64,000 nt of DNA. Origin: JAUNSR01 sp036655755. Its GTDB lineage: Bacteria > Bacteroidota > Bacteroidia > Bacteroidales > JAUNSR01. Shown here piece by piece: positions 52,320 to 61,159 of the stretch (position 1 is its first letter; each line of letters starts with the position of its first letter). The stretch spans positions 1-64,000 of the forward strand of contig JAVVPN010000003.1 in NCBI GenBank assembly GCA_036655755.1. Direction: 5' to 3'. A program made the translations under genes and the position numbers. The notes under the pieces are model-generated. The model worked only from the letters and a program-made list of their open reading frames with translations, did not search any database and was not told the DNA's origin.

Positions 52320-54092
52320 ATGCAAATCAATCGAAAAGCGCTGCTTCCGGTAGCTGCTGTTTTAGGACTTGCTGCTTTGTTTGGCTGTAAGCAGAAGCCA
52401 CAAGATGCAGAACTGACTTTGCTTTATACAACCGATCTTCACGGCGCGATATTGCCGTATGATTTTAATAAAGACAAGGTTGCCGCTACCAGTATGGCGA
52501 ATGTGGCGACTTATGTGAAACAGGAACGGGCAAAAGATAAAGACGGCGTGTTGTTGCTGGATGCGGGCGACTTTTTACAGGGGCAGCCGTCTATTTATTA
52601 TTCGAATTTTGAAGATACCATCGGCGAGCATATTCAGGCGCGTGTGATGGAATATGTAGGATATGAGGCGGCAGCTGTCGGGAATCATGATATTGAGCCG
52701 GGTGAAGCCGTATACAGCCGTGTACAGAAAGATTTTGATTTCCCTTGGTTGGCGGCAAATGCCATTGATACGCGTACGGGAAAACCATTCTTTCAACCTT
52801 ATGCGGTATATGAAAAGAATGGTATCAAGGTTGCCGTATTGGGGATGATTACTCCCAATATTCAGGCTTGGTTGCCGAAATATCTGTGGGAGAACATCGA
52901 GTTTCGTGACATGGTGGAAACCGCACAGGAGTGGGTACCTTACATTCAGCAAAAAGAGAAACCCGATTTGCTGATCGGACTGTTCCATTCGGGAAGCGAC
53001 TATACGGCGAATGGCAGTACGATAGATACCTATAAAAATGAGAACGGTGCGATTCCGGCAGTAACGAAAGTGGATGGATTCGACATTGCGTTGCTCGGAC
53101 ACGACCATCAGGAAAAAGTGGACGAAATTACCAATAACTTTGGTAATAAGGTGGTGATTCTTGATGCGCAGACGGGTGCCCGCTATGTGGGGCGTGCCGA
53201 TATCAAACTTCATCGCAACGGCGATAAGTATGAAAAAACAATTACTCCTTCGTTGGTAGAGATGAAGAATGTGCCGCAGGATAGTGCTTTTGTGGCAGCA
53301 TTCAGTAAGGATGTAAAACAGATCAATGAATATGTGGATGCGCAGATCGGATTGCTTTCGGATACGTTGCGCAGTACCGACGCGCTTTACGGGCCTTCTG
53401 AATTTATGGACCTGATTCATGACGCTCAGTTGGAAGCAACGGGTGCCGACGTTTCGTTTGCGGGCGTATTATCGACCGATGCAGTGATTCCGACAGGAAA
53501 ACTGACAATGCGTAACCTGTTTACGCTTTATAAATATGAGAACCTGCTTTATACGATGTCGTTGAGCGGAAAGGAGATCAAGGATTTTCTGGAATACGGA
53601 TTCGGCCGTCAGTATAACCAAATGAAATCGCCGAAAGATCATTTGTTGAATTTCAAGAAAGATGAAAAAGGGAATTTGGTGAAGAGCGCCCGTTTCGGTT
53701 ACTCTTTTGTAACGCCTTCATTCAACTTTACGTCGGCTGCCGGAATCAAATATACGGTAGATGTCACTAAACCGGTTGGTGAGCGCGTAACGATCCTGTC
53801 GATGAGCGACGGTACGCCATTTGATGCTGACAAGCAGTATAAGGTGGCTGTCAATTCGTATCAGGCGAGTGGGGGCGGCGGCTTCTTCTTTGAAGGGCTT
53901 GGCTTTACCAAAGAGCAGACGGATGCACGCGTAATCAATGCTTCGAAAAATGATGTGCGCAAATATATTGCCGATTACATTCGTAAACAGCAGACGATTA
54001 CTCCGAAAAGCAGAGGTGACTGGAAGGTGATTCCGGAAAACTATTTTGAAGCGGGTAAAGCGACCGATATGAAACTGATGGGCGGTAAATAA
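52320..54092 (+). CDS. Bifunctional metallophosphatase/5'-nucleotidase lipoprotein
   Basis: A 590-residue exported enzyme with a lipoprotein signal (AALFGCKQK). The N-terminal metallophosphatase domain has LLYTTDLHGAILPY, LLDAGDFLQGQ, AAAVGNHDIEPGE, IGLFHSGSDY and LLGHDHQE. The C-terminal 5'-nucleotidase domain (about 330-560) includes DAQLEATGADVSFAG, the aromatic region KYENLLYTMSLSGKEI and VAVNSYQASGGGGFFFEG. It would release nucleosides or phosphate from nucleotides in the envelope. Its exact substrate is unknown. It is monocistronic. Confidence 0.92.
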   Translation: MQINRKALLPVAAVLGLAALFGCKQKPQDAELTLLYTTDLHGAILPYDFNKDKVAATSMANVATYVKQERAKDKDGVLLLDAGDFLQGQPSIYYSNFEDTIGEHIQARVMEYVGYEAAAVGNHDIEPGEAVYSRVQKDFDFPWLAANAIDTRTGKPFFQPYAVYEKNGIKVAVLGMITPNIQAWLPKYLWENIEFRDMVETAQEWVPYIQQKEKPDLLIGLFHSGSDYTANGSTIDTYKNENGAIPAVTKVDGFDIALLGHDHQEKVDEITNNFGNKVVILDAQTGARYVGRADIKLHRNGDKYEKTITPSLVEMKNVPQDSAFVAAFSKDVKQINEYVDAQIGLLSDTLRSTDALYGPSEFMDLIHDAQLEATGADVSFAGVLSTDAVIPTGKLTMRNLFTLYKYENLLYTMSLSGKEIKDFLEYGFGRQYNQMKSPKDHLLNFKKDEKGNLVKSARFGYSFVTPSFNFTSAAGIKYTVDVTKPVGERVTILSMSDGTPFDADKQYKVAVNSYQASGGGGFFFEGLGFTKEQTDARVINASKNDVRKYIADYIRKQQTITPKSRGDWKVIPENYFEAGKATDMKLMGGK

Positions 54093-54120
54093 TTCGTGCC
54101 GGCCTGATTATATAAGCAGA

Positions 54121-54160
54121 AGGGAGATGTGTCTTTAAATAGGCGCATCTCCTTTTTTTT
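54121..54160 (+). terminator. Terminator of the nucleotidase gene
   Basis: The arms GGAGATGTGTC and GCGCATCTCC pair with a G-U and a loop of about 13 bases, followed by eight Ts. Confidence 0.75.
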
Positions 54161-54263
54161 ATTTAAAAACAAGTTGACAAAACAAAAAACAAACTCTTTT
54201 TGTTGTTTATGCGTATTGTATTTGCAAAAAACAGACAAAAGCGGTTAATTTAATCGGAAAACT

Positions 54264-54312
54264 TGTCAGCAAACCGGAGGAACTGTGTCAGTATTATAGG
54301 CTTTCTTGTCAG
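54264..54312 (+). promoter_or_regulatory. Three helically phased TGTCAG repeats upstream of groESL
   Basis: TGTCAG occurs at 54264-54269, 54286-54291 and 54307-54312, spaced 22 and 21 bases apart, that is two helical turns each. They lie on one face of the DNA just upstream of the sigma-54-like element, the arrangement expected of an activator binding site. Confidence 0.55.
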
Positions 54313-54332
54313 AATTGAGAGGGAGCTTAAAA

Positions 54333-54348
54333 TGGCACGGACTTTGTG
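54333..54348 (+). promoter_or_regulatory. Sigma-54-like -24/-12 promoter of groESL
   Basis: TGGCAC (54333-54338), 5 bases, then TTGTG (54344-54348) fits the RpoN consensus TGGCAC-N5-TTGC with one change at the -12 C. Transcription would start near 54360, 66 bases before groES. No CIRCE repeat was found, and no good TAnnTTTG element lies close by. Confidence 0.6.
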
Positions 54349-54425
54349 TAAGATTTAAATGAAATCTTTTAACCCAAAAAAGATTTGAAATCGTATAAAT
54401 TATTAATTCTATAAAGAAGCTTATT

Positions 54426-54695
54426 ATGAACATTAAACCATTAGCAGATAGAGTATTGGTAAAACCGGCTCCTGCAGAAGAAAGAACATTGGGAGGAATC
54501 ATTATTCCGGATTCTGCAAAAGAAAAACCTCTTAAAGGGGAAGTAGTTGCGGTGGGAACCGGAACAAAAGATGAAGATATGATTGTTAAACCGGGTGATC
54601 AGGTTCTTTATGGTAAATATGCCGGAACAGAACTTGACCTGGATGGTACGATTTATCTGATTATGCGTCAGTCTGATATTCTTGCAATTATTTAA
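54426..54695 (+). CDS. groES: Co-chaperonin GroES
   Basis: An 89-residue lid protein of the GroEL chaperonin. The start MNIKPLADRVLVKPAPAEE, the mobile loop region ERTLGGIIIPDSAKEKP and the end YLIMRQSDILAII are normal. groEL begins 18 bases downstream. Regulation is probably through the sigma-54-like element and the phased repeats upstream. Confidence 0.97.
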   Translation: MNIKPLADRVLVKPAPAEERTLGGIIIPDSAKEKPLKGEVVAVGTGTKDEDMIVKPGDQVLYGKYAGTELDLDGTIYLIMRQSDILAII

Positions 54696-54713
54696 TTCTA
54701 AAAATTTACAATC

Positions 54714-56348
54714 ATGGCAAAAGAGATAAAATTCAATACGGAAGCGCGCGACCTTCTGAAAGAGGGTGTAGATGCGTTGGCAAATGCAGTTAAGGTAACA
54801 CTTGGGCCAAAAGGCCGTAACGTAATCATCGAAAAGAAATTCGGTGCTCCTCACATTACAAAAGACGGTGTGTCGGTAGCGAAAGAGATCGAGCTGGAAG
54901 ATCCTTTTAAAAACATGGGTGCTCAGCTGGTGAAAGAGGTTGCCTCTAAAACCGGTGATGACGCGGGTGACGGTACGACTACTGCTACCGTATTGGCTCA
55001 GTCGATCGTTAATGTAGGATTGAAAAACGTTACTGCCGGTGCGAATCCGATGGATTTGAAACGCGGTATTGATAAAGCGGTAAATCTGGTTGTGGATGCA
55101 ATCGGTAAACAGGCTGTTGAAGTTGGCGACGACTATACTAAAATTGAAAACGTAGCCCGTATCTCTGCCAATAATGACGCTGAAATCGGCGCATTGATTG
55201 CTGAGGCTATGAAAAAAGTGAAGAAAGAGGGTGTGATTACGGTTGAAGAAGCCAAAGGAACAGAAACGTATGTGGATGTTGTAGAGGGTATGCAGTTTGA
55301 CCGCGGTTATATTTCGCCTTACTTCGTAACAAATACGGAAAAAATGGAGTGCGAGATGGAAAATCCGTACATCCTGATTTATGATAAGAAAATCTCTAAC
55401 CTGAAAGAGATGCTTCCTATTCTTGAAGCAACTGTTCAGTCGGGCCGTCCGTTGTTGATCATCGCTGAGGATGTTGATTCGGAAGCGTTGGCTACATTGG
55501 TGGTAAACCGTCTGCGCGGATCATTGAAAATCTGTGCGGTGAAAGCTCCGGGCTTCGGCGACCGTCGTAAAGAGATGCTTCAGGATATCGCGATTCTTAC
55601 AGGAGGCGTAGTGATTTCGGAAGAAACCGGTTTGCGTTTGGATGCGGCTACTATCGATATGTTGGGCCGTGCTGAAAAAATAACGGTTAATAAGGAAACA
55701 ACAACAATCGTAAACGGTGCGGGTTCTCATGAGAAGATTGCAGAGCGTGTTCACCAGATCAAAGCTCAGATTGAAACAACAACTTCTGACTACGATCGCG
55801 AGAAACTACAGGAACGTTTGGCTAAACTTGCGGGTGGGGTAGCTGTTCTTTACGTAGGGGCTGCGTCTGAAGTGGAAATGAAGGAAAAGAAAGACCGTGT
55901 GGATGATGCGTTGAGCGCAACTCGTGCGGCTATCGCCGAAGGTATCGTACCGGGAGGTGGTGTTGCTTATATCCGTGCAATTCCTGCTTTGGAAGATGTA
56001 AAAGGCGATAACGAAGATGAAACAACCGGTATCGAGATCATCAAACGTGCGATTGAAGAGCCGATGCGTCAGATCGTAGATAATGCAGGTAAAGAGGGTG
56101 CGGTAATCGTACAGAAAGTAAAAGAAGGTACAGGCGACTTTGGTTACAATGCGCGTACCGACGTATATGAAAACTTCTTTGCGGCAGGGGTAATCGACCC
56201 GGCTAAAGTAACTCGTGTGGCTTTGGAAAATGCGGCTTCAATTGCCGGAATGTTCCTGACAACAGAGTGTGTAATCGCAGAAAAGAAAGAAGATGCGCCT
56301 GCTCCGGCAATGGCTCCGGGAATGGGAGGCATGGGCGGAATGATGTAA
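54714..56348 (+). CDS. groEL: Chaperonin GroEL
   Basis: A 544-residue ATP-dependent chaperonin subunit. It contains KVTLGPKGRNVIIEKKFGAP, the ATP-binding DAGDGTTTATVLAQ (about residues 83-96), IISPYFV-type apical segments (GYISPYFVTNTEKME) and the flexible GMGGMGGMM tail. Length and domain order are standard. It is the single chaperonin gene seen in the window, co-transcribed with groES and closed by a terminator. Confidence 0.98.
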   Translation: MAKEIKFNTEARDLLKEGVDALANAVKVTLGPKGRNVIIEKKFGAPHITKDGVSVAKEIELEDPFKNMGAQLVKEVASKTGDDAGDGTTTATVLAQSIVNVGLKNVTAGANPMDLKRGIDKAVNLVVDAIGKQAVEVGDDYTKIENVARISANNDAEIGALIAEAMKKVKKEGVITVEEAKGTETYVDVVEGMQFDRGYISPYFVTNTEKMECEMENPYILIYDKKISNLKEMLPILEATVQSGRPLLIIAEDVDSEALATLVVNRLRGSLKICAVKAPGFGDRRKEMLQDIAILTGGVVISEETGLRLDAATIDMLGRAEKITVNKETTTIVNGAGSHEKIAERVHQIKAQIETTTSDYDREKLQERLAKLAGGVAVLYVGAASEVEMKEKKDRVDDALSATRAAIAEGIVPGGGVAYIRAIPALEDVKGDNEDETTGIEIIKRAIEEPMRQIVDNAGKEGAVIVQKVKEGTGDFGYNARTDVYENFFAAGVIDPAKVTRVALENAASIAGMFLTTECVIAEKKEDAPAPAMAPGMGGMGGMM

Positions 56349-56372
56349 TTCTGACAAACAAGATAAAAATAG

Positions 56373-56402
56373 AACCGGACTCCTTTTGGTGTCCGGTTTT
56401 TT
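56373..56402 (+). terminator. Rho-independent terminator of groESL
   Basis: The stem AACCGGACTCC / GTGTCCGGTT has a short loop and a T-run, 25 bases after the groEL stop. Confidence 0.88.
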
Positions 56403-56406
56403 GTTT

Positions 56407-56414
56407 TACTTTTG
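56407..56414 (+). promoter_or_regulatory. -7 promoter element of the AspT/YidE-type transporter gene
   Basis: TACTTTTG matches TAnnTTTG. It follows directly on the groEL terminator and lies 53 bases before the ATG. Confidence 0.55.
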
Positions 56415-56467
56415 CGCCCTAAAACAACTCGGCGAAGGCCGAATCAGAATCATCAATTTCCGTATCG

Positions 56468-58144
56468 ATGGAATGGCTTGACAGTTTACTATTTGAACAC
56501 TCCGTGATTCAGGCAGTGGTAGTGCTTTCGACGATTGTAGCTCTAGGGCTTGCGTTGGGTAAGTTAAAGTTACTGGGCGTTTCGCTCGGTGTGACTTTCG
56601 TGTTTTTTATTGGAATCCTCGCAGGACATCTTGGATTGAGTATTGATCCGCAAATGTTGAGCTATGCCGAAAGTATGGGCTTGATATTGTTTGTTTATGC
56701 GCTTGGATTGCAGGTCGGACCATCGTTTTTTGCTTCTTTCTTTAAAGGGGGCATCAAACTGAATGCGTTGGCAATGGCAGTGGTATTTGTCGGAACGGCA
56801 ATGATGCTCGGGTTTTATTTCCTGACAGACATCTCGTTGCCGGAAATGACCGGTATCTTTTGCGGTGCAATCACCAATACGCCGGCTTTGGGGGCAGCTC
56901 AGCAAACCCTGAAGCAGTTGTCGCTCGATACTCCGGCCGGACAGCCGGACCTGGCGCTCGGGTGTGCGGTAACTTATCCGCTCGGAGTAGTGGGGGTGAT
57001 TCTCGGATTGATTTTCTTGCGCCGCTTTGCCTCGGTGGGAGTGGTAAATGAATTGACGCCTGCTTCACACGGAAGTTCGAAAACCTATATTGCTGGATTT
57101 CAGATCATCAATCCGGCTATCTACAATAAGTCGGTACAGGAAATCGCCTCTTTTATACCCAATAAGTTTATTATTTCGCGTGTATGGCAGGATGGGAAAG
57201 TGATTATACCTACTTCTCAAACAATTCTGACAGAAGGGGAGCGTATTCTTGTAATCGCGACTGAAGGTGATATCCGCGCCCTGACCGCATTATTTGGCGA
57301 GCAGGTGGGGGATGACTGGAACAAGGAGGATATTGACTGGAATGCGATTGACAGTCAGCTGATCTCTCAACGCATCCTTGTAACGCAGAATGAAATCAAT
57401 GGGAAAAAGATTTCTCAGTTGCGATTGAGGAATAAGTATGGCGTTAATATTACGCGAGTTTTTCGCTCGGGTATGAATTTGTTGGCGACGCCTGCGCTGA
57501 CCTTGCAATTGGGTGACCGATTGACAGTGGTCGGTGAGAAAAATTCGATTCAGGAAGTTGAAAAGCTGTTGGGTAATCGTATGAAGCGACTGAATGAGCC
57601 TAACCTGGTAGCTATTTTTATCGGAATAACGCTTGGTTTGATTCTAGGATCTATACCATTCAGTGTGCCGGGCATTTCGTTGCCTGTAAAACTTGGATTG
57701 GCGGGTGGCCCGATTGTTATCGGTATTTTGATGGGAGCTTTCGGGCCCCGGTTTCATATCGTTACTTACACCACGCAGAGTGCGAACCTGATGTTGAGGG
57801 GATTTGGTATCAGTATGTATCTGGCATGTTTGGGATTGGATGCGGGAGCTCATTTCTTTGAAACCGTATTCCGTACGGAAGGTTTGATCTGGGTGATGAT
57901 CGGTTTTGCCCTGACGGTGTTGCCGGTATTGCTGGTGGGGATTTATGCTTTGAAAATAAATAAGATAGATTATCCAACCGTATGCGGGATGTTGTGCGGA
58001 AGTATGGCGAATCCGATGGCTCTGAATTATGCGAACTCGACAGTTGAAGGGGATCAACCCTCGGTATCCTATGCGACGGTATATCCGTTGTGTATGTTTG
58101 CGCGAGTCATCATTGCTCAGCTGATATTATTGATATTTCTTTAA
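56468..58144 (+). CDS. AspT/YidE/YbjL-family transporter with two RCK_C domains
   Basis: A 558-residue inner-membrane protein. Two similar blocks of hydrophobic helices (about 1-190 and 380-558), each an AspT-type duplication domain, flank a soluble middle with two RCK_C (TrkA-C) domains (IVSRVWQDGKV, here FIISRVWQDGKVIIPTSQT, and NITRVFRSGMNLLATPALTL). GAITNTPALGAAQQTL and MLCGSMANPMALNYA are the matching signature loops of the two halves. Family members include aspartate:alanine exchangers and uncharacterised YidE. The substrate is unknown. Confidence 0.88.
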   Translation: MEWLDSLLFEHSVIQAVVVLSTIVALGLALGKLKLLGVSLGVTFVFFIGILAGHLGLSIDPQMLSYAESMGLILFVYALGLQVGPSFFASFFKGGIKLNALAMAVVFVGTAMMLGFYFLTDISLPEMTGIFCGAITNTPALGAAQQTLKQLSLDTPAGQPDLALGCAVTYPLGVVGVILGLIFLRRFASVGVVNELTPASHGSSKTYIAGFQIINPAIYNKSVQEIASFIPNKFIISRVWQDGKVIIPTSQTILTEGERILVIATEGDIRALTALFGEQVGDDWNKEDIDWNAIDSQLISQRILVTQNEINGKKISQLRLRNKYGVNITRVFRSGMNLLATPALTLQLGDRLTVVGEKNSIQEVEKLLGNRMKRLNEPNLVAIFIGITLGLILGSIPFSVPGISLPVKLGLAGGPIVIGILMGAFGPRFHIVTYTTQSANLMLRGFGISMYLACLGLDAGAHFFETVFRTEGLIWVMIGFALTVLPVLLVGIYALKINKIDYPTVCGMLCGSMANPMALNYANSTVEGDQPSVSYATVYPLCMFARVIIAQLILLIFL

Positions 58145-58175
58145 AAGCCCTGTGGGCCTTTTAAAATACTCATGT

Positions 58176-58222
58176 AAAAAAAGCTTACTCTGGTTTCCAG
58201 TAAACCAGAGTAAGCTTTTTTT
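58176..58222. terminator. Bidirectional terminator between the transporter and PUR-like genes
   Basis: Perfect 21-bp arms (58176-58196 and 58202-58222) have a 5-base loop, with A-run and T-run on both sides. A smaller GGCC-type hairpin (AAAAGCCC / GGGCCTTTT) lies at 58143-58162 just before it. Confidence 0.93.
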
Positions 58223-58245
58223 ATGTAGCATAAATAAAGGGAGAA

Positions 58246-58587
58246 TCAGAAGTTATCGCACTCTTTTTCTACGGCAACAGTAGTTTCGTTTTCTTCTTCC
58301 TGATAATTTTCATTTCTGATAAAATCAAGAACTTCTGTCAGACCGTCGGCGAATTTGTTGAAATCTTCTTTGTAAAGAAAGATTTTGTGTTTTTCAAACT
58401 GAAAGCTTACATCATCACCGGTTCCGGTTGTGATTTTTTTGCTTTCTGTAATGGCAAGAAATAATTCATCTCTTTTATTTCTTTTTACATCCAGGTAATA
58501 GATTCGCTTGCCCGCTTTGATAGCCTTTGAAAAGATAATATCGCTTTCTCTTTTTTCAGGATGGTCTTTTCTTTTATTATCTTCCAT
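58246..58587 (-). CDS. DUF3276 (PUR-alpha-like) nucleic-acid-binding protein
   Basis: A 113-residue protein with one PUR repeat: IIFSKAIKAGKRIYYLDVKR, DELFLAITESKK and HKIFLYKEDFNKFADGLTEV, the beta-sheet plus helix layout of PUR domains, which bind single-stranded nucleic acid. An acidic tail ends the protein. The family is typical of Bacteroidetes (and Borrelia). The target here is unknown. It stands alone on the minus strand with a shared terminator. Confidence 0.88.
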   Translation of the reverse strand: MEDNKRKDHPEKRESDIIFSKAIKAGKRIYYLDVKRNKRDELFLAITESKKITTGTGDDVSFQFEKHKIFLYKEDFNKFADGLTEVLDFIRNENYQEEENETTVAVEKECDNF

Positions 58588-58773
58588 ATTCTTTTAATTA
58601 TTGAAATCAAATCGTTTAACTACTTTTTAATTACTTGTTCAAATATGTAAAAAAATAAATTAAACAACAAAGATTTAAGCTATTAATTATTAAAAATAGG
58701 CAAAAAAACATTAGTCGGGAATAATTTGCATATAAAAACGGAGGCTAATCTTTTTAAAACGGTGAAAATCGGC

Positions 58774-58781
58774 TAACTTTG
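58774..58781 (+). promoter_or_regulatory. -7 promoter element of the nusB operon
   Basis: TAACTTTG matches TAnnTTTG, 31 bases before the nusB ATG. Confidence 0.55.
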
Positions 58782-58812
58782 CAGTTCTAATATAAAGTAG
58801 TTCATTTAAACG

Positions 58813-59733
58813 ATGGTAAACAGAATTTTGATTCGAATAAAAGTTGTACAGATTGTATATTCTTTTTTAAAGGGTGACAAGGATATGAGTACAGCTGAGA
58901 AAGAGTTGTTTTTTTCTCTGGAAAAAGCGTATGATTTATATCATTACTTGCTTGTGTTGATGATTGAGTTGACAGATTTGCAGAAAAAGCGTATAGAAAC
59001 AGCGAAAGCAAAATATATGCCGACTCACGAGGAATTGAATCCGAATACACGTTTTATCGACAATCGTTTTATCCAGACACTTCGCAACAATCCTCAGTTA
59101 ATAGATTATACTTCTCAGCAAAAACTATCATGGGTAAATGAATCGGACTTTCTGAAAGTCTTATTGGATGAAATTATTGCTTCTGATTTGTATGAGCAAT
59201 ATATGAATTCGTCTGAAGATTCATTTAAAGCAGACCGCGATTTCTGGCGTCAGGCATTTAAAACTATCATTGCACCAAACGAGCTGATGGGCGAGATTCT
59301 GGAAGATCAGAGCTTGTACTGGAATGACGACCTGGATGTAATTGGTACGTTCGCATTGAAAACAATCAAGAAATTTGATGAGAATCCTGAAAACAATCAG
59401 CTGATTCCGATGTTTAAGGATGAAGACGACAGCGAATTTGCACGTAAGCTGTTCCGTAAGGCATTGCTTGATGCAGACCGTTTCCGTAAATTGATCGAAG
59501 AAAATACCAAAAACTGGGATATCGATCGCCTTGCGTTTATGGATATTGTGATTATGATTGTAGCCTTGGCTGAGATTACGACTTTCCCGTCGATTCCGGT
59601 AAAAGTATCTTTGAACGAATACATCGAAATTGCTAAAACTTACAGCACTCAGCGTAGTGGAAAGTTTATCAACGGTATCCTGGACGGAATCGTTACACGC
59701 TTAAAAAAAGAGGGTGATATCACCAAAGATTAA
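58813..59733 (+). CDS. nusB: Transcription antitermination factor NusB (long Bacteroidetes form)
   Basis: A 306-residue protein, about twice the length of E. coli NusB. It opens with MVNRILIRIKVVQIVYSFLKG. The NusB fold proper is in the last 120 residues, with IDRLAFMDIVIMIVALAEIT, PSIPVKVSLNEYIEIAKTYS and TQRSGKFINGILDGIV. NusB binds boxA RNA with S10 (NusE) for rRNA antitermination. The N-terminal half is the extended Bacteroidetes region. It begins a run of yajC, ybbR and coaE. Confidence 0.93.
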   Translation: MVNRILIRIKVVQIVYSFLKGDKDMSTAEKELFFSLEKAYDLYHYLLVLMIELTDLQKKRIETAKAKYMPTHEELNPNTRFIDNRFIQTLRNNPQLIDYTSQQKLSWVNESDFLKVLLDEIIASDLYEQYMNSSEDSFKADRDFWRQAFKTIIAPNELMGEILEDQSLYWNDDLDVIGTFALKTIKKFDENPENNQLIPMFKDEDDSEFARKLFRKALLDADRFRKLIEENTKNWDIDRLAFMDIVIMIVALAEITTFPSIPVKVSLNEYIEIAKTYSTQRSGKFINGILDGIVTRLKKEGDITKD

Positions 59734-59744
59734 GGTATTTTTGT

Positions 59745-59752
59745 TACATTTG
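59745..59752 (+). promoter_or_regulatory. Possible -7 element of yajC
   Basis: TACATTTG matches TAnnTTTG, as does TATTTTTG at 59736-59743. Either could give an internal start 55-72 bases before yajC. Confidence 0.42.
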
Positions 59753-59807
59753 TAGAAAGCGAACATTCGCAAACAAATAAATTATAACAATATTAAATCT
59801 TGTGTTT

Positions 59808-60131
59808 ATGAACTTATTAAACATTTTTCTGCAGGCTCAGGCCGGAGGTAATCCGAGCGGAGGTGTGATGAATATAGTGTTCATCATTGCTATCGTAGCC
59901 ATCTTCTATTTCTTTATGATCCGTCCGCAGTCTAAGCGTCAGAAAGAGATCAAGAAATTCCGTGAAAGTCTTAAAGTGGGTGATCAGGTGATCACAGCCG
60001 GGGGCATCTATGGTAAAATCAAAGAGGTAAAAGATGATTCTATCATCCTAACCATTGCTGACGGTGTAACAATCCGTATTTCAAAAGATTCTGTTTATCA
60101 GAATGCAACTGATACACAGCAAACAAAATAA
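59808..60131 (+). CDS. yajC: Preprotein translocase subunit YajC
   Basis: A 107-residue single-span membrane protein that joins SecDF at the Sec translocon. It contains MNIVFIIAIVAIFYFFMIRPQSKRQKE, that is one helix ending in the family FMIRPQ motif, then LKVGDQVITAGGIYGKIKEV. The longest frame uses GTG 59802; ATG 59808 (MNLLNIFLQAQAGG) is preferred. ybbR follows after 19 bases. Confidence 0.95.
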   Translation: MNLLNIFLQAQAGGNPSGGVMNIVFIIAIVAIFYFFMIRPQSKRQKEIKKFRESLKVGDQVITAGGIYGKIKEVKDDSIILTIADGVTIRISKDSVYQNATDTQQTK

Positions 60132-60150
60132 GATTTAACACAAGTGTCTG

Positions 60151-61155
60151 ATGCCTGGAAAAAATCAGCTTTTTACAACATTCAGATATTTATATAAGAA
60201 GGTCAAAAACTTTTTGAGCAGAGCTCAGAGCAAAGAGTTATTGACCTTCTTGTTCTTTTTATGTCTGTCGTTTCTTTTCTGGATTCTTCAGTCGATGAAC
60301 GAAGAAGCAGAAGCTACCTATCGGATTCCGGTGCGCTACCGCAATGTGCCGGAAGATATTGTTTTTACCACTGTTCCGCCCAGTCAGCTTACGCTCCGGA
60401 TAAAGGACAAGGGTATAATTTTACTGAATTACTCGTTTGGGAAACCATTTCAGCCGGTGGATGTGGATGTAAAGCCTTATCTGGCTAATAATAAAGGTAC
60501 TATTCGTATTAATGAAGAGCAGTTGGGGGCTTTGCTTAAAAAGCAACTGAATGTCAGTACGACTCTTCTCTCATTATATCCCGATACATTGCTTATTCAT
60601 TATTCAAAACAGGGGGATAAACTGGTTCCTGTCCGTCTGGACGGGATGCTTACGGCCGGCGCCCAGTTTCAGGTGGGAAGCGATATTCAGCTTAAACCCG
60701 ATTCGGTACGTGTTTTTGCGGCCCGTACTATTCTGGATACGTTACAGTCGGTGTCAACAACCGCTTTGCAATTATCGGAGTTATCCGATACGGTTGTCCG
60801 GAAATTATCGCTTCGTCCGATTAAGGGAGCTAAGATTGTGCCGTCGCAGGTACAGATTACGATTCCTGTAGAGGAGTACACAGAGAAGGTGATGAGTTTG
60901 CCGATTATGGTAGAGGGATTGCCCGACTCTTTGCAACTTCGTACATTCCCGTCGATGGTTCAATTGTCCTGTTTTGTGGTGTTGCGTGATTTTAAGGATG
61001 TTACTCCCGAATCGTTTCGTGTGGCAGTGGATTATCACAATGTCAGGGAAGGGGTGAGCCGATTGCCGGTAGAAGTGCTTGAGATTCCGCAGAATGTAAC
61101 AAATGTACATTGTAAGCCGGATAGCGTGGAGTTTATTATAGAAGAAAAAGAATAG
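60151..61155 (+). CDS. YbbR-like (CdaR-type) domain protein
   Basis: A 334-residue protein with one N-terminal transmembrane helix (FLFFLCLSFLFWILQSM) and an extracytoplasmic part made of about three YbbR-like repeats (EATYRIPVRYRNVPEDIVF, PVRLDGMLTAGAQFQV, LPIMVEGLPDSLQLRTFP). In Firmicutes CdaR regulates a diadenylate cyclase; here no cyclase gene is adjacent, so the partner is open. Its stop lies 4 bases before coaE. Confidence 0.85.
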   Translation: MPGKNQLFTTFRYLYKKVKNFLSRAQSKELLTFLFFLCLSFLFWILQSMNEEAEATYRIPVRYRNVPEDIVFTTVPPSQLTLRIKDKGIILLNYSFGKPFQPVDVDVKPYLANNKGTIRINEEQLGALLKKQLNVSTTLLSLYPDTLLIHYSKQGDKLVPVRLDGMLTAGAQFQVGSDIQLKPDSVRVFAARTILDTLQSVSTTALQLSELSDTVVRKLSLRPIKGAKIVPSQVQITIPVEEYTEKVMSLPIMVEGLPDSLQLRTFPSMVQLSCFVVLRDFKDVTPESFRVAVDYHNVREGVSRLPVEVLEIPQNVTNVHCKPDSVEFIIEEKE

Positions 61156-61159
61156 AAAG

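Noticed and set aside
54180..54425. CIRCE heat-shock operator before groES
   Set aside because: No TTAGCACTC-N9-GAGTGCTAA-like repeat is present.
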